A stretch of DNA of 64,000 bases from Cryoendolithus antarcticus (Eukaryota; Ascomycota; Dothideomycetes; Cladosporiales; Cladosporiaceae), in assembly GCA_002077065.1 (NCBI GenBank), contig NAJO01000013.1:682001-746000 (forward strand), read 5' to 3'. Positions 39,035-49,463 of this stretch are shown one piece after another. How positions within the stretch are numbered: position 1 is the stretch's first letter; each line of letters opens with the position of its first letter. The translations under genes were made by a program, and so were the position numbers. Under the pieces are notes generated by a model, which worked only from the letters and a program-made list of their open reading frames with translations, had not been told where the DNA came from and searched no databases.

Positions 39035-40225
39035 CTAACCAGACGGGCAGTCACCGAGGATACCGTAGTGGTGCTCAGCGCCGAAAGTACCGGCGTTGTC
39101 CTTCTTCCAGTAGTCGTTGTACGCTGTGAAGAGGAAGATGTTGGTCGAGAAAGCGGACTTGATAGAGCTGACAGCTGCCTGCTGGTTGCTAGGGCTGGGA
39201 ATGGCAGCACCATTGGCAGAACCGGCGGAAGGCCAGCCAGATTCGGTGATGACGGTCTTCTTGCCACCGCATGCGGCGGACACGCGCTGCACCTGGGAGA
39301 GGACGAAGGCACCTGCCTCGTCGGCAGTCTTGGAGCTGTCGAAGAAGGCGTGGCAGTTGGCAGCGACGTAGTCACCGACGTTGCAGAGACCTGGATTGGC
39401 GATGATAGCGACGAAGGTGTCGACAGTGACGACTGGGCCGGAGTAACCGGCGCCGGACAGGATGCTCTTGGCAGACGAGACGGCACCAGCAACCTGGTCG
39501 ACGGTGTACTGTCCGGAGTTGACACCCTCGTTGCCGACGGAGACAGTATCAATGGCACCCCAGTTGCTCTTGGCAGCGTCGATGATGAGCTGAGCCTCGG
39601 CGGCCACGTTGTTGATGTTGTAAATACCTGCGAAAACCTTCATGCCCTTTGCGGTAGCGGCGGACAGGACATTGGGGACCTGGTTGCAGTCGGTGCCGTA
39701 AATGCGGACAATGCCGTAGCCGTTGATGCCACCAAAGTCCTTCGTGACCTCATCTGCGGACTTGCAGTTGCCGTCGCCCTTGTATGGGGAGTAGGTGATG
39801 CCGTGACCGGTGGAGCTTGCCTCAGAGCTGGTAGCCGGGGCCGCAGCGGATGAAGACGAAGCGGGCGCACTGTATGCTGGGGCGCTGGATGCAGCAGGGG
39901 CAGTGTACGCTGGCGGTGGCGGCGCAGCAGCCGACGAAGGCGCGACGTACGCGCTGGTCTCTGGAGATGGTGCTGGCGCAACTGGGGCTGGTGCCGAGTA
40001 GGCAGCGGCCGCAACAGTCGGCGCAGCCTCAGCTGGGTAGGAGGTCGAGATAGGGTTGCCGTTAGCATCGACATAGACGACCGGGCCCTGTGCCGTTGCG
40101 GTCACGTATTCGACGTCAGTAACGTACGCAACGTCCTTCTTGGCATGGCGGTGGCGGTGGTTGTGTGCTGGCTGCGCGACAGCGACTGCGGACAGCGCCG
40201 CGAGAGTGAAGAGACCAGCCTTCAT
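39035..40225 (-). CDS. Secreted cell-wall GH17 beta-1,3-glucanase/transglycosidase (Scw4/BtgE-like)
   Basis: Acts on cell-wall beta-1,3-glucan. Single exon, 396 residues. Signal peptide MKAGLFTLAALSAVAVA (1-17) is followed by HNHRHRHAKKDV, a basic propeptide-like stretch. Residues ~60-140 are an Ala/Pro/Ser-rich, probably O-mannosylated linker. The catalytic domain starts at GITYSPYKGDGNCKSADEV; VSVGNEGVNSGQ carries the acid/base Glu near 233 and VITESGWPSAG the nucleophile near 328. The C-terminus (YWKKDNAGTFGAEHHYGILG) is family-typical and has no GPI signal, so it is soluble or covalently wall-linked. Both catalytic glutamates are present. High confidence. Confidence 0.93.
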   Translation of the reverse strand: MKAGLFTLAALSAVAVAQPAHNHRHRHAKKDVAYVTDVEYVTATAQGPVVYVDANGNPISTSYPAEAAPTVAAAAYSAPAPVAPAPSPETSAYVAPSSAAAPPPPAYTAPAASSAPAYSAPASSSSAAAPATSSEASSTGHGITYSPYKGDGNCKSADEVTKDFGGINGYGIVRIYGTDCNQVPNVLSAATAKGMKVFAGIYNINNVAAEAQLIIDAAKSNWGAIDTVSVGNEGVNSGQYTVDQVAGAVSSAKSILSGAGYSGPVVTVDTFVAIIANPGLCNVGDYVAANCHAFFDSSKTADEAGAFVLSQVQRVSAACGGKKTVITESGWPSAGSANGAAIPSPSNQQAAVSSIKSAFSTNIFLFTAYNDYWKKDNAGTFGAEHHYGILGDCPSG

Positions 40226-41125
40226 GATGATAGTTGCCTTGAGTAGTAATGCGGGTGATACTGTCGGCCAGCGGTGTCAGTCTGTGTTCGTGTTGTTATG
40301 ATCAAGTCGTCGCGAGTATCACGGAGTCCATGAGGTACAATGTGGTCAACACACTCATTGTGCTGTTGCTCATGCGATTCATGTAGACGGTCTATGGTTG
40401 CTCGTTCGTGACGAATGAAGGGCTGACTTACAGTCTCAGGTAATACTGCAGCTGTTTGGCAAGGCGCTGGAATGCTGGGGTTTGTTGATAGCGATTGGCT
40501 CGTGTTAGTGTCTCACGGAATGTAAGGTGGTCTCGACTTAAATGAGTGTGGTGCACTAGACTGGAGTGCGGTAAAAGAGTGTGAAGACACGAGAAGCAGC
40601 TGTTCCTAGACGCGCAGGTTGTCGATAGTGTCAGAAATTGAACGCGACGGGGGTCCTGGGAGGTGATCAACTGTATAGAAGGTTTTGGCTTTCCACGAGG
40701 TAATCTCGCTTACGCAGGAACGGCGGGCACAACCTTAGCGCCGGAGGGCTGAGGAGATCATTGCAATTTGGACGCCAAACGGTGCGGCTAATAACATCAT
40801 CACATGGACTGGCTGTGACTTCAATTCGATCAGAGAACAACTGTGGCATGTTGCTGTTTGAGGACGTGTGCCCGTTGGCGCGATTCGCCCTCAAATCGCT
40901 CCTCAAACACGTTGTGATTGCATGAATGCTTCATGGTTGGCTGATTTCGCCAACTTTCACTCGCGCAATGCGACTGGCCCAACGGACTCGTTCTCCACAC
41001 AAATGGCAAAATGCATGACTGGGCGGCCACACTCAACGGCAACTTGACATGCATGTGAGAAGTCTGGAGCTGTGCCTGTGGAGTAGCACACGTGGATATC
41101 GGAGTCTACAGCGGCACGCTTTTCT
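40226..41125. other. Upstream region of the GH17 gene, no other gene seen
   Basis: 900 bp. A long 5' region is common for strongly regulated cell-wall genes. No coding signal, repeats or clear motifs were identified. Confidence 0.45.
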
Positions 41126-42207
41126 CTACTTCAATTCGGGACTATCGCCGAAGCACTTGGCCATCATGGCCTCGGGATATCGAAGACCTTTGGAACCTCC
41201 GACACTCTCGATCGCCTTGCGGATATCAGCCTCGTCTTGCTTGCTGAACGTGACTTTCACAGCGTCGGCGTTTTCGATCAGGTACTTTTCTCTCTTCGTT
41301 CCAGGGATCGGAATAAAGTCCTCGCCCTGCGCGAGTACCCAAGCCAGCACCAACTGTCCCGGCGTACACCCTTTCTGTTTTGCAACTTCCGCCATAGTCT
41401 CCACGAGCTTCAGGTTGTCTGCGAAGTGTTCTTCTGAGAAGCGAGGGTGATTCTTGCGCGAGTCTTTCTCGTCGAAGTCATCGCGGGACTTGATTGTGTT
41501 GGTCACGAATCCACGACCAAGAGGCGAGTACGCCACAATCTTAACGCCGAGCTCTCTTGCAGTCTTTAAGAAGTCGGTCTGCTCGGATTCGATCTCGAGC
41601 GCGAACGGTGAGTATTCCATCTGCGCGGCGGCGATAGGATGCACTGCGTGTGCCCTCCGGAGCGTCTTCGCAGAGCATTCGGACAAGCCTAAGTATCTGA
41701 TCTTCCCTTCATTCTTCAAGTCCACCATCGCTTGTACAGTCTCTTCGATGGTTGTCTGGTCGTCCACGCGATGTTGATAGTACAGATCGATGTGGTCGAC
41801 ACCAAGGCGCTCCAGACTATCTTTGCAAGCCTGCTTTACATACGCCCTGTCACCACGCACTCCTACTATCTTCCCGTTTTCCACCACGTTTGCAAATTTG
41901 GATGCTAAGAATATTTCGGATCTGCGACCCGTCTCCTTAAACCACTTGCCAATGAGCTTCTCGTTGGTGTGCGGACCATAGATGTCTGGGCGGGTCAGCG
42001 CATGTGGACCCTTCGACTTCTGCTGAACGTACCTGAGGTGTCCCAGAAGGTGATGCCCAAGTCGGCAGCTTTCGTAAGCACTTCAAGACTTTCCTTGTCA
42101 TCGAAGCCACCGTAGCTGGTGTAGGCGAAGCTCATGCCCATGCATCCTAGGCCTTGGGCTGAGACAGAGTCCTCGCCAATTTTGCGCTGGGGGTACTTTG
42201 AAGCCAT
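41126..42207 (-). CDS. Aldo-keto reductase (YakC/AKR13-like)
   Basis: NADPH-dependent oxidoreductase of the aldo-keto reductase superfamily; substrate not predictable. Exons 42033-42207 and 41126-41985, about 344 residues. Intron 41986-42032 (47 nt, donor GTACGT, CGCCCAG acceptor) joins ITFWDTS to DIYGPHTNEKLIGKWF. The catalytic tetrad is Asp56 and Tyr61 (WDTSDIYG), Lys88 (FLASKFAN) and His130 (DLYYQHRVD). The cofactor region reads FIPIPGTKREKYLIENADAV, and a QMEYSPFALE strand is typical of this subfamily. Everything is intact. The start is divergent from the bli-3-like gene. Confidence 0.92.
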
Positions 42208-42852
42208 CTTGGGTGAGCTAAGCGATTCTTCGTGCGGATTGAGATTGCTTGAGAGAATGAGAGGTGGGTTCGAAGACTAGACGCGAGTGTCGGCATGATC
42301 AATGTCTTGCATGGAGCAACTATCTTATGTCCGTTGCTATCGCCGTACTTTTGGCCATACCCCTCCATCACGTCAATGCATATAGTCACATCGCGTGGCA
42401 TTCAACCGGGAGTATGTTCTGCACTCACACCCTCTCCGTCGATCATTTCATTGCGCCTTTTCCAAGCAATCAATTTGACGCACGGCTCAAGCTCACGGTG
42501 CCATGCAAAAACCGCGAATCGAGCACCCCAAGCCAGGTCAGACTCAGTGGCGCAACTCGTCCCTACGGCTTTCGGGCATCTCTGATCCCGCTCAATCGAC
42601 CATCGCAACAGCATCCACCACCCGGACGGACCTCCGTCCAGGTACACGGGAGCATTTCGTAGTGCTAGCCGCTCTCGAGCATGTTCAAGACATCCTGTAC
42701 CCTCTACCGTGCAGCTCTTGCATCATGACTTGTCACCACGCGCCTCCTAACGCGTCATGCGGCGCGTTCTGTAGATCTTGGAGCACACAATGTCAATGAG
42801 CTCAGTGATATGAGGTGGAGTATCGCGAGGTAGCTATATATCCACAGCCATC
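42208..42852. promoter_or_regulatory. Divergent region, aldo-keto reductase / bli-3-like gene
   Basis: 645 bp shared by two divergent oxidoreductase-type genes. No gene or clear motif seen. Confidence 0.4.
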
Positions 42853-43722
42853 ATGTTCTGCACCCGTCGCGCACTCATTTCATCATCAACCAAGCCCTTT
42901 GTCCACAAACAAACTACCACTTTCCGCTCCTTCACCACCACAAATACGTTCAGGATGCCCGCGACACTCACCAAGCAGGAGATTGACTCCAAGACCGACC
43001 CCAGCGTCTCCAAGCAATACGACACAGATGTGTCCTTCGAGGAGTCACTGAAGGACTTTTACTCGATATCTGATGGCCTCAAGATCGGCATCCTGGGCAC
43101 CTTCCGCCCCGGCGTTGGTGTTCGTGCTTCTGCTTCCCTAACCCAGAGCAAACTCCGATACTGACATATTTTCCCAATAGCCCGTCGGCCGCGCAATGGC
43201 AGTAGCCAAGCGCTCTGGCCCTGACTTCCTCTTCCTCGCCAACGGCCACAGCCAGAAGTTCACCGACCTCGAGAAAGTCAAGGACGTGAATGTTTCCTTC
43301 CACAACTCAACCACACAAGATTGGATCTCCGTCACCGGCGAGGCCGTGACCACTTCGAACGATGACCCGAGAATTAAGGAGGTATACTCCAAGGCTACAA
43401 GCGCGTGGTTCGGAGACTTGGGCGATGGCGTACATACTGGCGGGCCAGAGGACCCCAGGATGAGATTGATAGAGATCAGGGCGAAATGTATGTCTATGTA
43501 TGATCAAGTGTGTATTATGGAGCCGTCTACTGATTACTCGCTGCAGACATCTCGTACTGGAAGCATAACACCAACCCGCTTGGTTTCATGAAGGAGATTG
43601 GTGTCGCTACGATGACCGGCGGAGTCGCAGTCACAGGGCTTTTGCGAGAGTTGAAGGAGGCTGAGATCAACAAGGCAAGAGAGCAAGACGGCAATCTCTC
43701 GAAGTCCAAGTCGGAGTTGTAG
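42853..43722 (+). CDS. bli-3: bli-3-like FMN-binding split-barrel protein (pyridoxamine oxidase/general-stress type)
   Basis: Resembles Neurospora blue-light-induced bli-3, a pyridoxamine-5'-phosphate-oxidase-like FMN-binding protein of unknown reaction. Three exons: 42853-43119, 43181-43487, 43547-43722; 249 residues. Intron 43120-43180 (donor GTTCGT, CTGAC branch) joins FRPGVG to PVGRAMAVAKRSGPDFLFLA; intron 43488-43546 (GTATGT, CTGCAG) joins EIRAK to YISYWKHN. Core motifs: RPGVGPVGRAMAV, HSQKFTDLEKVKDVNVSF, WFGDLGDGVHTGGPEDPRM. Residues 1-34 form a basic, Ser/Thr-rich leader (MFCTRRALISSSTKPFVHKQ) like a mitochondrial presequence; Met35 (42955) matches the usual bli-3 start. Confidence 0.9.
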
Positions 43723-44493
43723 ATAACAGCGTAATGTAAGCATGCCAAGCCACCATCACCGTCGCTGTAGTCCACATGTTGCTTGGAGATCAACTCCAAT
43801 CATGCACCTCACACCTCTGATCGTACGTCGAAGATCTAGTTTAGTGTATATTTACAATGAATTCCACAGCTCAGATCACGGCGCGGTTGGGTTAACTAGC
43901 ATTCACCTTGCCTTTTACCAGATGAATCCTTGGCCTACCGTAATAAGCCGATTTCTCAATCTTTGGCACCAAGATCTCGCGTTCAATAATGCGTTTTCTT
44001 TTGCCATTGTCAACCTTCTTCATCCTTATATCACACACCTCTTCAATCTCATTGCTGACCTGATCATGGCTTGTTCCGTATACTGAGTCATTCTTTTGGA
44101 CCGAGTCACTGCTTTCGGCGCGCTGTCAGTCTTGTTCCGAGCAGACACTGAAATGGCAACATCATGAAATTTCTCTACACGTCGTCTGGCGCAATGCACT
44201 CGACTGTGTCGCGTGGCGCACGAAATCTGCGCCATCGCCGCAGGACTGTGTGTTGGCGCCCTCGCGCTGGTGAAGCAGTCCAGCGGCGCGTATTCTTTTG
44301 TGCTCGAAGGTCAGGGTGGGCGGTGCAGTTGGAGTAAGTACATACATGTAGAGTCATATCTCATTTTGGAGACCTGCTTCTTCGTAGCTCTTTTACCACA
44401 GCAGGACCGTTTTCACATCACACCATGTAGGTAATCAATCACGGGGACAGACTTCGCCATTGCAGCTCAGTTACTGCTGAATGGAACTTCGCA
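43723..44493. other. Intergenic
   Basis: 771 bp. It includes a 14-nt sequence (44338-44351) repeated upstream of a second LPxELR-family gene. No gene seen. Confidence 0.4.
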
Positions 44494-45264
44494 ATGGCAG
44501 AAGCAAAGCCGCCGCGATATGCTTCAACACCATGCTCGAATGGCTTTCTACCTCTGGTGTACTGTCGCCGATGCCGTGGTATACGAGGAAAACATTGCAT
44601 CATGATCCAGTACTGTTACTCCCGTGGTTGCGACATCACTTCAGGGTGCGTCTGCCCTTCTAGCAGCCCCAGCGAGAACACAGCTTCACAGTCGGCAGGC
44701 TCTTCAGACGACAAGTCTTGGCTGTTCGATCTGCCGTATGAGCTCCGGGAACAGATATTCGGCTACGTCTTAGACCTGAGCCGAGCGTCTCGGGACCTAA
44801 GTGTGCCCATAGAATGGTATCAACCGGCACTCACTCGTGTCTCTCGGCGACTGCGTGAGGAGACTCTGCCGGTGCTTTTCAACGTCAACACTGTCTGCCT
44901 CGATATATGGAGGAGCGACGCAGCACTCAGATGGCTGAGGGCCATGGGTGATGCCAGTGTACAGTCCATGCGCAACGTTGTGTTACAATGGTCTGTGTCG
45001 ATGAAGCACAACCGTAACGCTATGTTCAGGACCCACATGCTACATGGTCAGGACGGAGGTGCGACATGGGAGCTGGACGCCTCCCTTAGCGACTGTGCAG
45101 GCTATCAAGGTAGGTCACGGCAGGCACGAGGGATTCTCGAGAGAAGGATAGCGGCAAGCGAGGGGCAGCCTTGGAATGTCATGGGCTTGACGGAACTGCT
45201 CTGTGAGCTGCACAATCAGGGACTGTCTTTGAAGGACACTGATGCGAGGTACAAGAGATTTTAA
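44494..45264 (+). CDS. LPxELR (F-box-like / 2EXR-like) protein with Cys-rich N-terminus
   Basis: 256 residues, single exon. Family core: SWLFDLPYELREQIFGYVLD near residues 75-94, then PIEWYQPALTRVSRRLREET and LPVLFNVNTVCLDIW. A C-terminal helical part includes GLTELLCELHNQGLSLKD. Unusually, residues 24-54 are rich in cysteine (VYCRRCRGIRGKHC, YCYSRGCDITSGCVC), a possible small metal-binding element ahead of the motif. The neighbouring pseudogene at 47.4 kb also has Cys pairs in the same place. Molecular role unknown. Confidence 0.65.
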   Translation: MAEAKPPRYASTPCSNGFLPLVYCRRCRGIRGKHCIMIQYCYSRGCDITSGCVCPSSSPSENTASQSAGSSDDKSWLFDLPYELREQIFGYVLDLSRASRDLSVPIEWYQPALTRVSRRLREETLPVLFNVNTVCLDIWRSDAALRWLRAMGDASVQSMRNVVLQWSVSMKHNRNAMFRTHMLHGQDGGATWELDASLSDCAGYQGRSRQARGILERRIAASEGQPWNVMGLTELLCELHNQGLSLKDTDARYKRF

Positions 45265-45814
45265 CCGCACTGGGATTGAAATGTCGAAGATCAAGCGGTC
45301 GAATGCTCGGGCATCGGTCCATCATGATCCCGCGTGGGATACTACTGTTATCTGCTGCGCCGTGAGGACACAGGTGATCTCATGGAAGAGAGAGACCAAC
45401 GGGCCATGATCCATCGATGCGGCTGCTATCTACACCACCGGCGTCACCGGTGTTTCCTGCCCCGTGAGTGCAATACGCATACTTCGCACTGTACCTGAGA
45501 TACACAACGTAGCATATGGTCAGCGAGGAGAATATGTTCAACACGCTGTCATGGGCATTTGAAGCAATGCCCTTGTCCCATCACCAGACAGGAACCTCAA
45601 GCTGCACGCCCAAAAGATTTTGCTACCCCCCAGCAATGGAGTGTCTTCAAACAGGCACCGTTCGTCGCCGCTACCAAACACATTTCGCGATGGGTTCCGG
45701 AGTCTCGATTTGGTCGCCTGCGGCCCTGCCAAGCCTCAGCGTTAAGCGCCCATCGTAGGCTGTGCCGTCAATGCAGGTGCGTTGGTTCACATCAGCATCG
45801 ACCTTACATGAACC
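45265..45814. other. Convergent 3' intergenic region
   Basis: 550 bp between two convergent genes. No supported gene. Confidence 0.45.
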
Positions 45815-47179
45815 TCAAAGCTGCTCACTTGACTGTCCTGCCTTCCCTTGTTTGAGCTCCTCGATCTCTTGGCGCAATGCTTTGTTCTCGGCCTGCATTT
45901 CCTCGATTTGTCTCTCTAACGGCTCAACGCGCTTCTTATTCAGCGCCGCGAACGCTGCTTCGAGATTCGCGATCTTGTTCCGCAACTTCACCTCTTCGGA
46001 GTCCTTTGGCTTGGCTGGTAGCAGCTGAGCATCGCGCATCCTTTCCGCGTCCTTGTCTCGTTGCACAAATTTGTCGATCATCTTTCTCGCCTCATCCTCA
46101 CCCTTATCCCTCTTCGCCCTTGCGACCAACTTCAAGTCCTCGAGATTGCCGAAGCCTTCCTCCTTGGCTTTCGTGATGATGGAATGGGTCTCGTACCTCT
46201 CGTTCGGCCCATCACGAGCGACCCACATCTCTTTGTATGCCAGCACAGTTGTGCGGCAGATGTGCAATTCCTTGGCCTGTGTGACCGGGTCTAGCAGTCC
46301 CTCGCAGATCTTCAGATCTTCGTCACAGCGTTTCCCGAGATCATCCCACGCCCGAGTCTTGACCAGTTCGTCCAGTCTTGCATGGAGCAATGTGTTCCTG
46401 ACAGCATAGTGCTTGATGATGTCTGCCCAGACCGTGTAGTCGTTCACTTTGCCACCCAAGCCGATAGAGGCGTCCATGATGTCTTTATGAAGAGGGAGTC
46501 GCCAGAGTGTGCTGTGGTACACCTCGGGATCTCCTTTAGCCCTTGTCTCGGCAAAGTCCTGCTCCCTCAACATCTCAGTTCGCAGGTCTGTGACATATCT
46601 TGGATTATCCTTCAGACGACGCCGCATCACCTTGAACACATCGGCAAGATAATCGCCCCATCGAGAGTACAGCTCGATCAGCGCCTTGTCCAGAGCATAT
46701 AGCTCTATTTCGCGAGCTCTGGCGGTCATGGCTTCGCGACGTTTGAGGTAGGTGGCGAGTTCCTCTTCCACAGTAGCAATCACATTGTATGGCTCCTCGA
46801 ACGCCTTGTACATCTGCATGCTCGACTGATAGTACAGCCATAGCACTCTTGCACGCGGTGATGTGTCTTCATTGTCGATCTCGGCATTCACTTCCTCAAT
46901 CCTTTTGTCGACCTCCGCGGGAGCCAAGTAGCCCAGCTTTCGATCGAAGAATGGCGTCCATGGCTGAATCGGCGAATTCTCGAGGTTCAGCTTGGAGATC
47001 TTGATAGTGCTGGGATCGACGGGCACGTAGTCGGAGACGGTCACGTGTTCGCGCTGACTCGCCTCGCGCAGATCCGACTCCGCATTGCGGGTTGGCGATC
47101 CACCCGCGGGTATGTAGGTCTTCGTTTCGTCCGAGATGTTCGCCATTCTCCGTGGGCTTTCCACACTTGCCTCTGCCAT
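45815..47179 (-). CDS. Coiled-coil protein, uncharacterised
   Basis: 454 residues from ATG 47179 (the frame extends upstream without a Met-supported leader, so I chose MAEASVESPRRMANISDETK). No family recognised. Mostly helical and charged: FDRKLGYLAPAEVDKRIEEV, VEEELATYLKRREAMTARAR, LIELYSRWGDYLADVFKVMR. The C-terminal ~60 residues form a clear coiled coil (EEVKLRNKIANLEAAFAALN then VEPLERQIEEMQAENKALRQ), ending in SEQL. No signal peptide or transmembrane segment, so likely a soluble intracellular oligomer. Divergent from an LPxELR pseudogene. Coding potential is convincing; function unknown. Confidence 0.7.
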   Translation of the reverse strand: MAEASVESPRRMANISDETKTYIPAGGSPTRNAESDLREASQREHVTVSDYVPVDPSTIKISKLNLENSPIQPWTPFFDRKLGYLAPAEVDKRIEEVNAEIDNEDTSPRARVLWLYYQSSMQMYKAFEEPYNVIATVEEELATYLKRREAMTARAREIELYALDKALIELYSRWGDYLADVFKVMRRRLKDNPRYVTDLRTEMLREQDFAETRAKGDPEVYHSTLWRLPLHKDIMDASIGLGGKVNDYTVWADIIKHYAVRNTLLHARLDELVKTRAWDDLGKRCDEDLKICEGLLDPVTQAKELHICRTTVLAYKEMWVARDGPNERYETHSIITKAKEEGFGNLEDLKLVARAKRDKGEDEARKMIDKFVQRDKDAERMRDAQLLPAKPKDSEEVKLRNKIANLEAAFAALNKKRVEPLERQIEEMQAENKALRQEIEELKQGKAGQSSEQL

Positions 47180-47384
47180 CTTGATTCCGATGCGCTTTTG
47201 TTTGTGAATTGTGGGTGATGAATGTGTGTTGCTGAACCGATGATTTTGTCGGTATTTCGAGGCGGACGAAACTTCGTGCCAAGCTTTTGATGTCCTCAAA
47301 GCGCCAGCCCACAACTTCGCTATAGTCCCTGGCTCCAGTTATCAAGGCCATCTTAGTCGGAAGAGGCAACGCTCCAACACCAAG

Positions 47385-47999
47385 TGCACGTTCGTATGGA
47401 CCACGCATGGACCATGTGAAGGCTGCATCTGCGACAAACCATGGAGGTGCCATTGCGAAGCATACTATCAGGACACCGACTTCGAAGAGCACCTTCGTGA
47501 CTTCGAGCATGTACCATTCTTCCTCCCGCCCCAAATAGAGACGCTCTTTGACCTCCCTGCGGAGCTTCGCCTTTAGATCTACGAAGTCGTGCTCTTCGGG
47601 CCATGCATCGACTACGCTAGCGCTTGGCAACCTAGCCTCACCATGACCTGCCGTCAGCTCCGCCGCGAAAGCCTTCGGATCTTCTATTTCTGCTCTTGCT
47701 TCCTCATTGAACGTCCCCCCGAAGGTCCCAGACTGTACAATGAATACTGTACCGAGGAGGCACAGCGCTGGATCTGCGCTATCGGCGATGACAACGTTTG
47801 CCTTATGACGGGAGTGACTGTGCACTTCGCGTTCGTCCTGGAGTATCGCGTAGAGCCCTTGAAGGCCGACTTTGTCATCGATGTCGGTGCTAATGGGCAA
47901 GCGGCGTGTGTCGCTTACATCGACGACAAAGAGCTGTGCGCAGATGACTTTATCGACAACGAGGAGTATAGAGGTCTGGGGTGGCTGAATTGGCAATAA
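47385..47999 (+). pseudogene. LPxELR-family pseudogene with in-frame TAG
   Basis: One plus-strand frame reads CEGCICDKPWRCHCEAYYQD, later ETLFDLPAELRL, then stop TAG at 47574-47576, then IYEVVLFGPCIDYA, MTCRQLRRESLRIFYFCSCF and on to GLGWLNWQ with stop at 47997-47999. The stop lies exactly inside the family's LPAELRxxIYE motif, where a CAG (Gln) would be expected, so a single C-to-T change explains it. I saw no in-frame ATG or splice sites that would remove it. The part after the stop stays open for 420 bases, so decay is recent or readthrough occurs. The 5' limit is approximate. A long minus-strand open frame across this region is judged an artefact. Confidence 0.6.
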
Positions 48000-48560
48000 G
48001 CGTCTCTTGTATCTCGCGGTTGAAGTGGTGGATGCGCAGATGTGGAGATATGAAGTGTTCGACGAGTTTCTGGAATTCGTCACCCGAGCCAGAGAGGTGG
48101 CGGCGGATGAACGGGCGTAGAGTGACTTCATGGCCATCCGGTGCGTATGCGTCTCCGATGGGCGTAGGTTTGGTACTGCATAAGGGATATTTTTGACGCA
48201 CTCATACATAGATAGAACCAGACTCATTGACTCACTCATCGGCTCACCCACAGTCTCATCATACTGGCCTTGTGCTCAGCCAGGAGTGCTAGGTACGCTT
48301 CCAAACTGTTGACTGGCATCAGGCCCCATACACGTGTGCTTCATTAGACTCCCGGGTTCATTTCACTCGCTTCGCTGACTGGGTCAATCTTGAATAGGAT
48401 CGATCGCAAACCGCAGACTTTCGCTTACGCGTCTGTCTTTCCAAACTTCTTTCTACCTTCAACAACAATCGACACACCGCGCCCGACTTCGTCGGTCCTC
48501 TGCCCACCCCTCGCCGATGCTACGTTCGTGGGTGCAAATACCAGTACCTCCACCAGAGCC
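48000..48560. other. Intergenic upstream of an LPxELR gene
   Basis: 561 bp. The frame of the next gene extends upstream to 48390 without ATG. No separate gene seen. Confidence 0.4.
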
Positions 48561-49258
48561 ATGCCGACACAGCAAGTCACTGAGCAGAGATCGCACCGCT
48601 CCGTCCAAGCCCCATCCAACACTCAGCCACCAGGAACGACATTCATCGACCTTCCTCCCGAGCTCCGCAACGAGATCTACAAAATCTTAGTCCTCGATCT
48701 AACCGATTCGGACGATGACTGGAATACGCCATCTTTGGCTTTCGCGAATCGCCAGCTTCGCCACGAAGTCCTCCCCACCTACTACGCCAACACGCACGTC
48801 TGGGTTGGAGTACAGGATGGTCGCAGAGGTGCACCAGCAGACGCCAGCGTAGCGAAACGCTTTACACTCTCCATCGGCGCCAACAACGTCCGCTGCCTCC
48901 ATAGCGTTACGCTGCAGACACAAGTCTCCTTCGTGCAAGATTACGCGGTACCGCTGAGGTTCCTCCTCTCCATTAAGCGGATGGTCGGGTAAGGTGTCGT
49001 GTGAAGCTCTGTGACGAGCGCGAAGATGGCTGGGCGGACAGCAATGGGGTTGTTGCCAAAGACGACGTCGGTGGTGGGATCTGGGAGCACGATGAGCTGT
49101 ACGATGATAGGCAGTGTCGTGCTATCGAGGCGTCGAAGAAGGAGATCGGAGGGAGGATGTGGAGCGAGCAGGCTTTCTTGAAGGCGTTAGGGGGTCTGAG
49201 AAAGTTGAAAGCGAAGGCTGTGATCAATGATCGTGAGTACGTGTTTGAGGAAGACTAG
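48561..49258 (+). CDS. LPxELR (F-box-like / 2EXR-like) protein
   Basis: Starts at ATG 48561 (MPTQQVTEQRSHRSVQ). The motif TTFIDLPPELRNEIYKILVL lies near residues 33-52. PSLAFANRQLRHEVLPTYYA then NTHVWVGVQD follow, with the family's usual R-Q-L-R and Y-containing strand. An uninterrupted reading stops at TAA 48990-48992, but a GTAAGG donor at 48989 and a CGGACAG acceptor at 49041 define a 53-nt intron that keeps phase and adds NGVVAKDDVGGGIWEHDELY onward to stop 49258, about 214 residues. The alternative is a one-base deletion in the GGG run at 48987-48989. I prefer splicing. Confidence 0.6.
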
Positions 49259-49463
49259 GTTGGGTCGAGTTGAGGTCGACTTCAGCAGCTTTTGTGCGGC
49301 GGCCAAGGTGGGAGCGTTTGGTGCTGCGCTACTCGGACATTTGTGCGCCGGCAGTAGGAGTCTTGGAGTCTTGGCTGCTGTGAGGATCAGACAGAGGCAG
49401 TGGCCTCAAAGCAGTGATCACAAAGCTTGATAGTAACTGGGCTAAGACTGAAATCTTCTCCCC

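Noticed and set aside
38948..39853. 301-codon plus-strand frame
   Set aside because: Antisense shadow of the GC-rich, Ala/Ser/Pro-rich GH17 gene, which has an intact catalytic domain and signal peptide.
46896..48251. 451-codon open frame on the minus strand
   Set aside because: Overlaps the coiled-coil gene in another frame and lies antisense to the LPxELR pseudogene. Composition is not protein-like, whereas the plus strand carries a recognisable family motif.
48390..48560. 57-codon upstream extension of the LPxELR gene
   Set aside because: Begins with TTG; the first ATG is at 48561.
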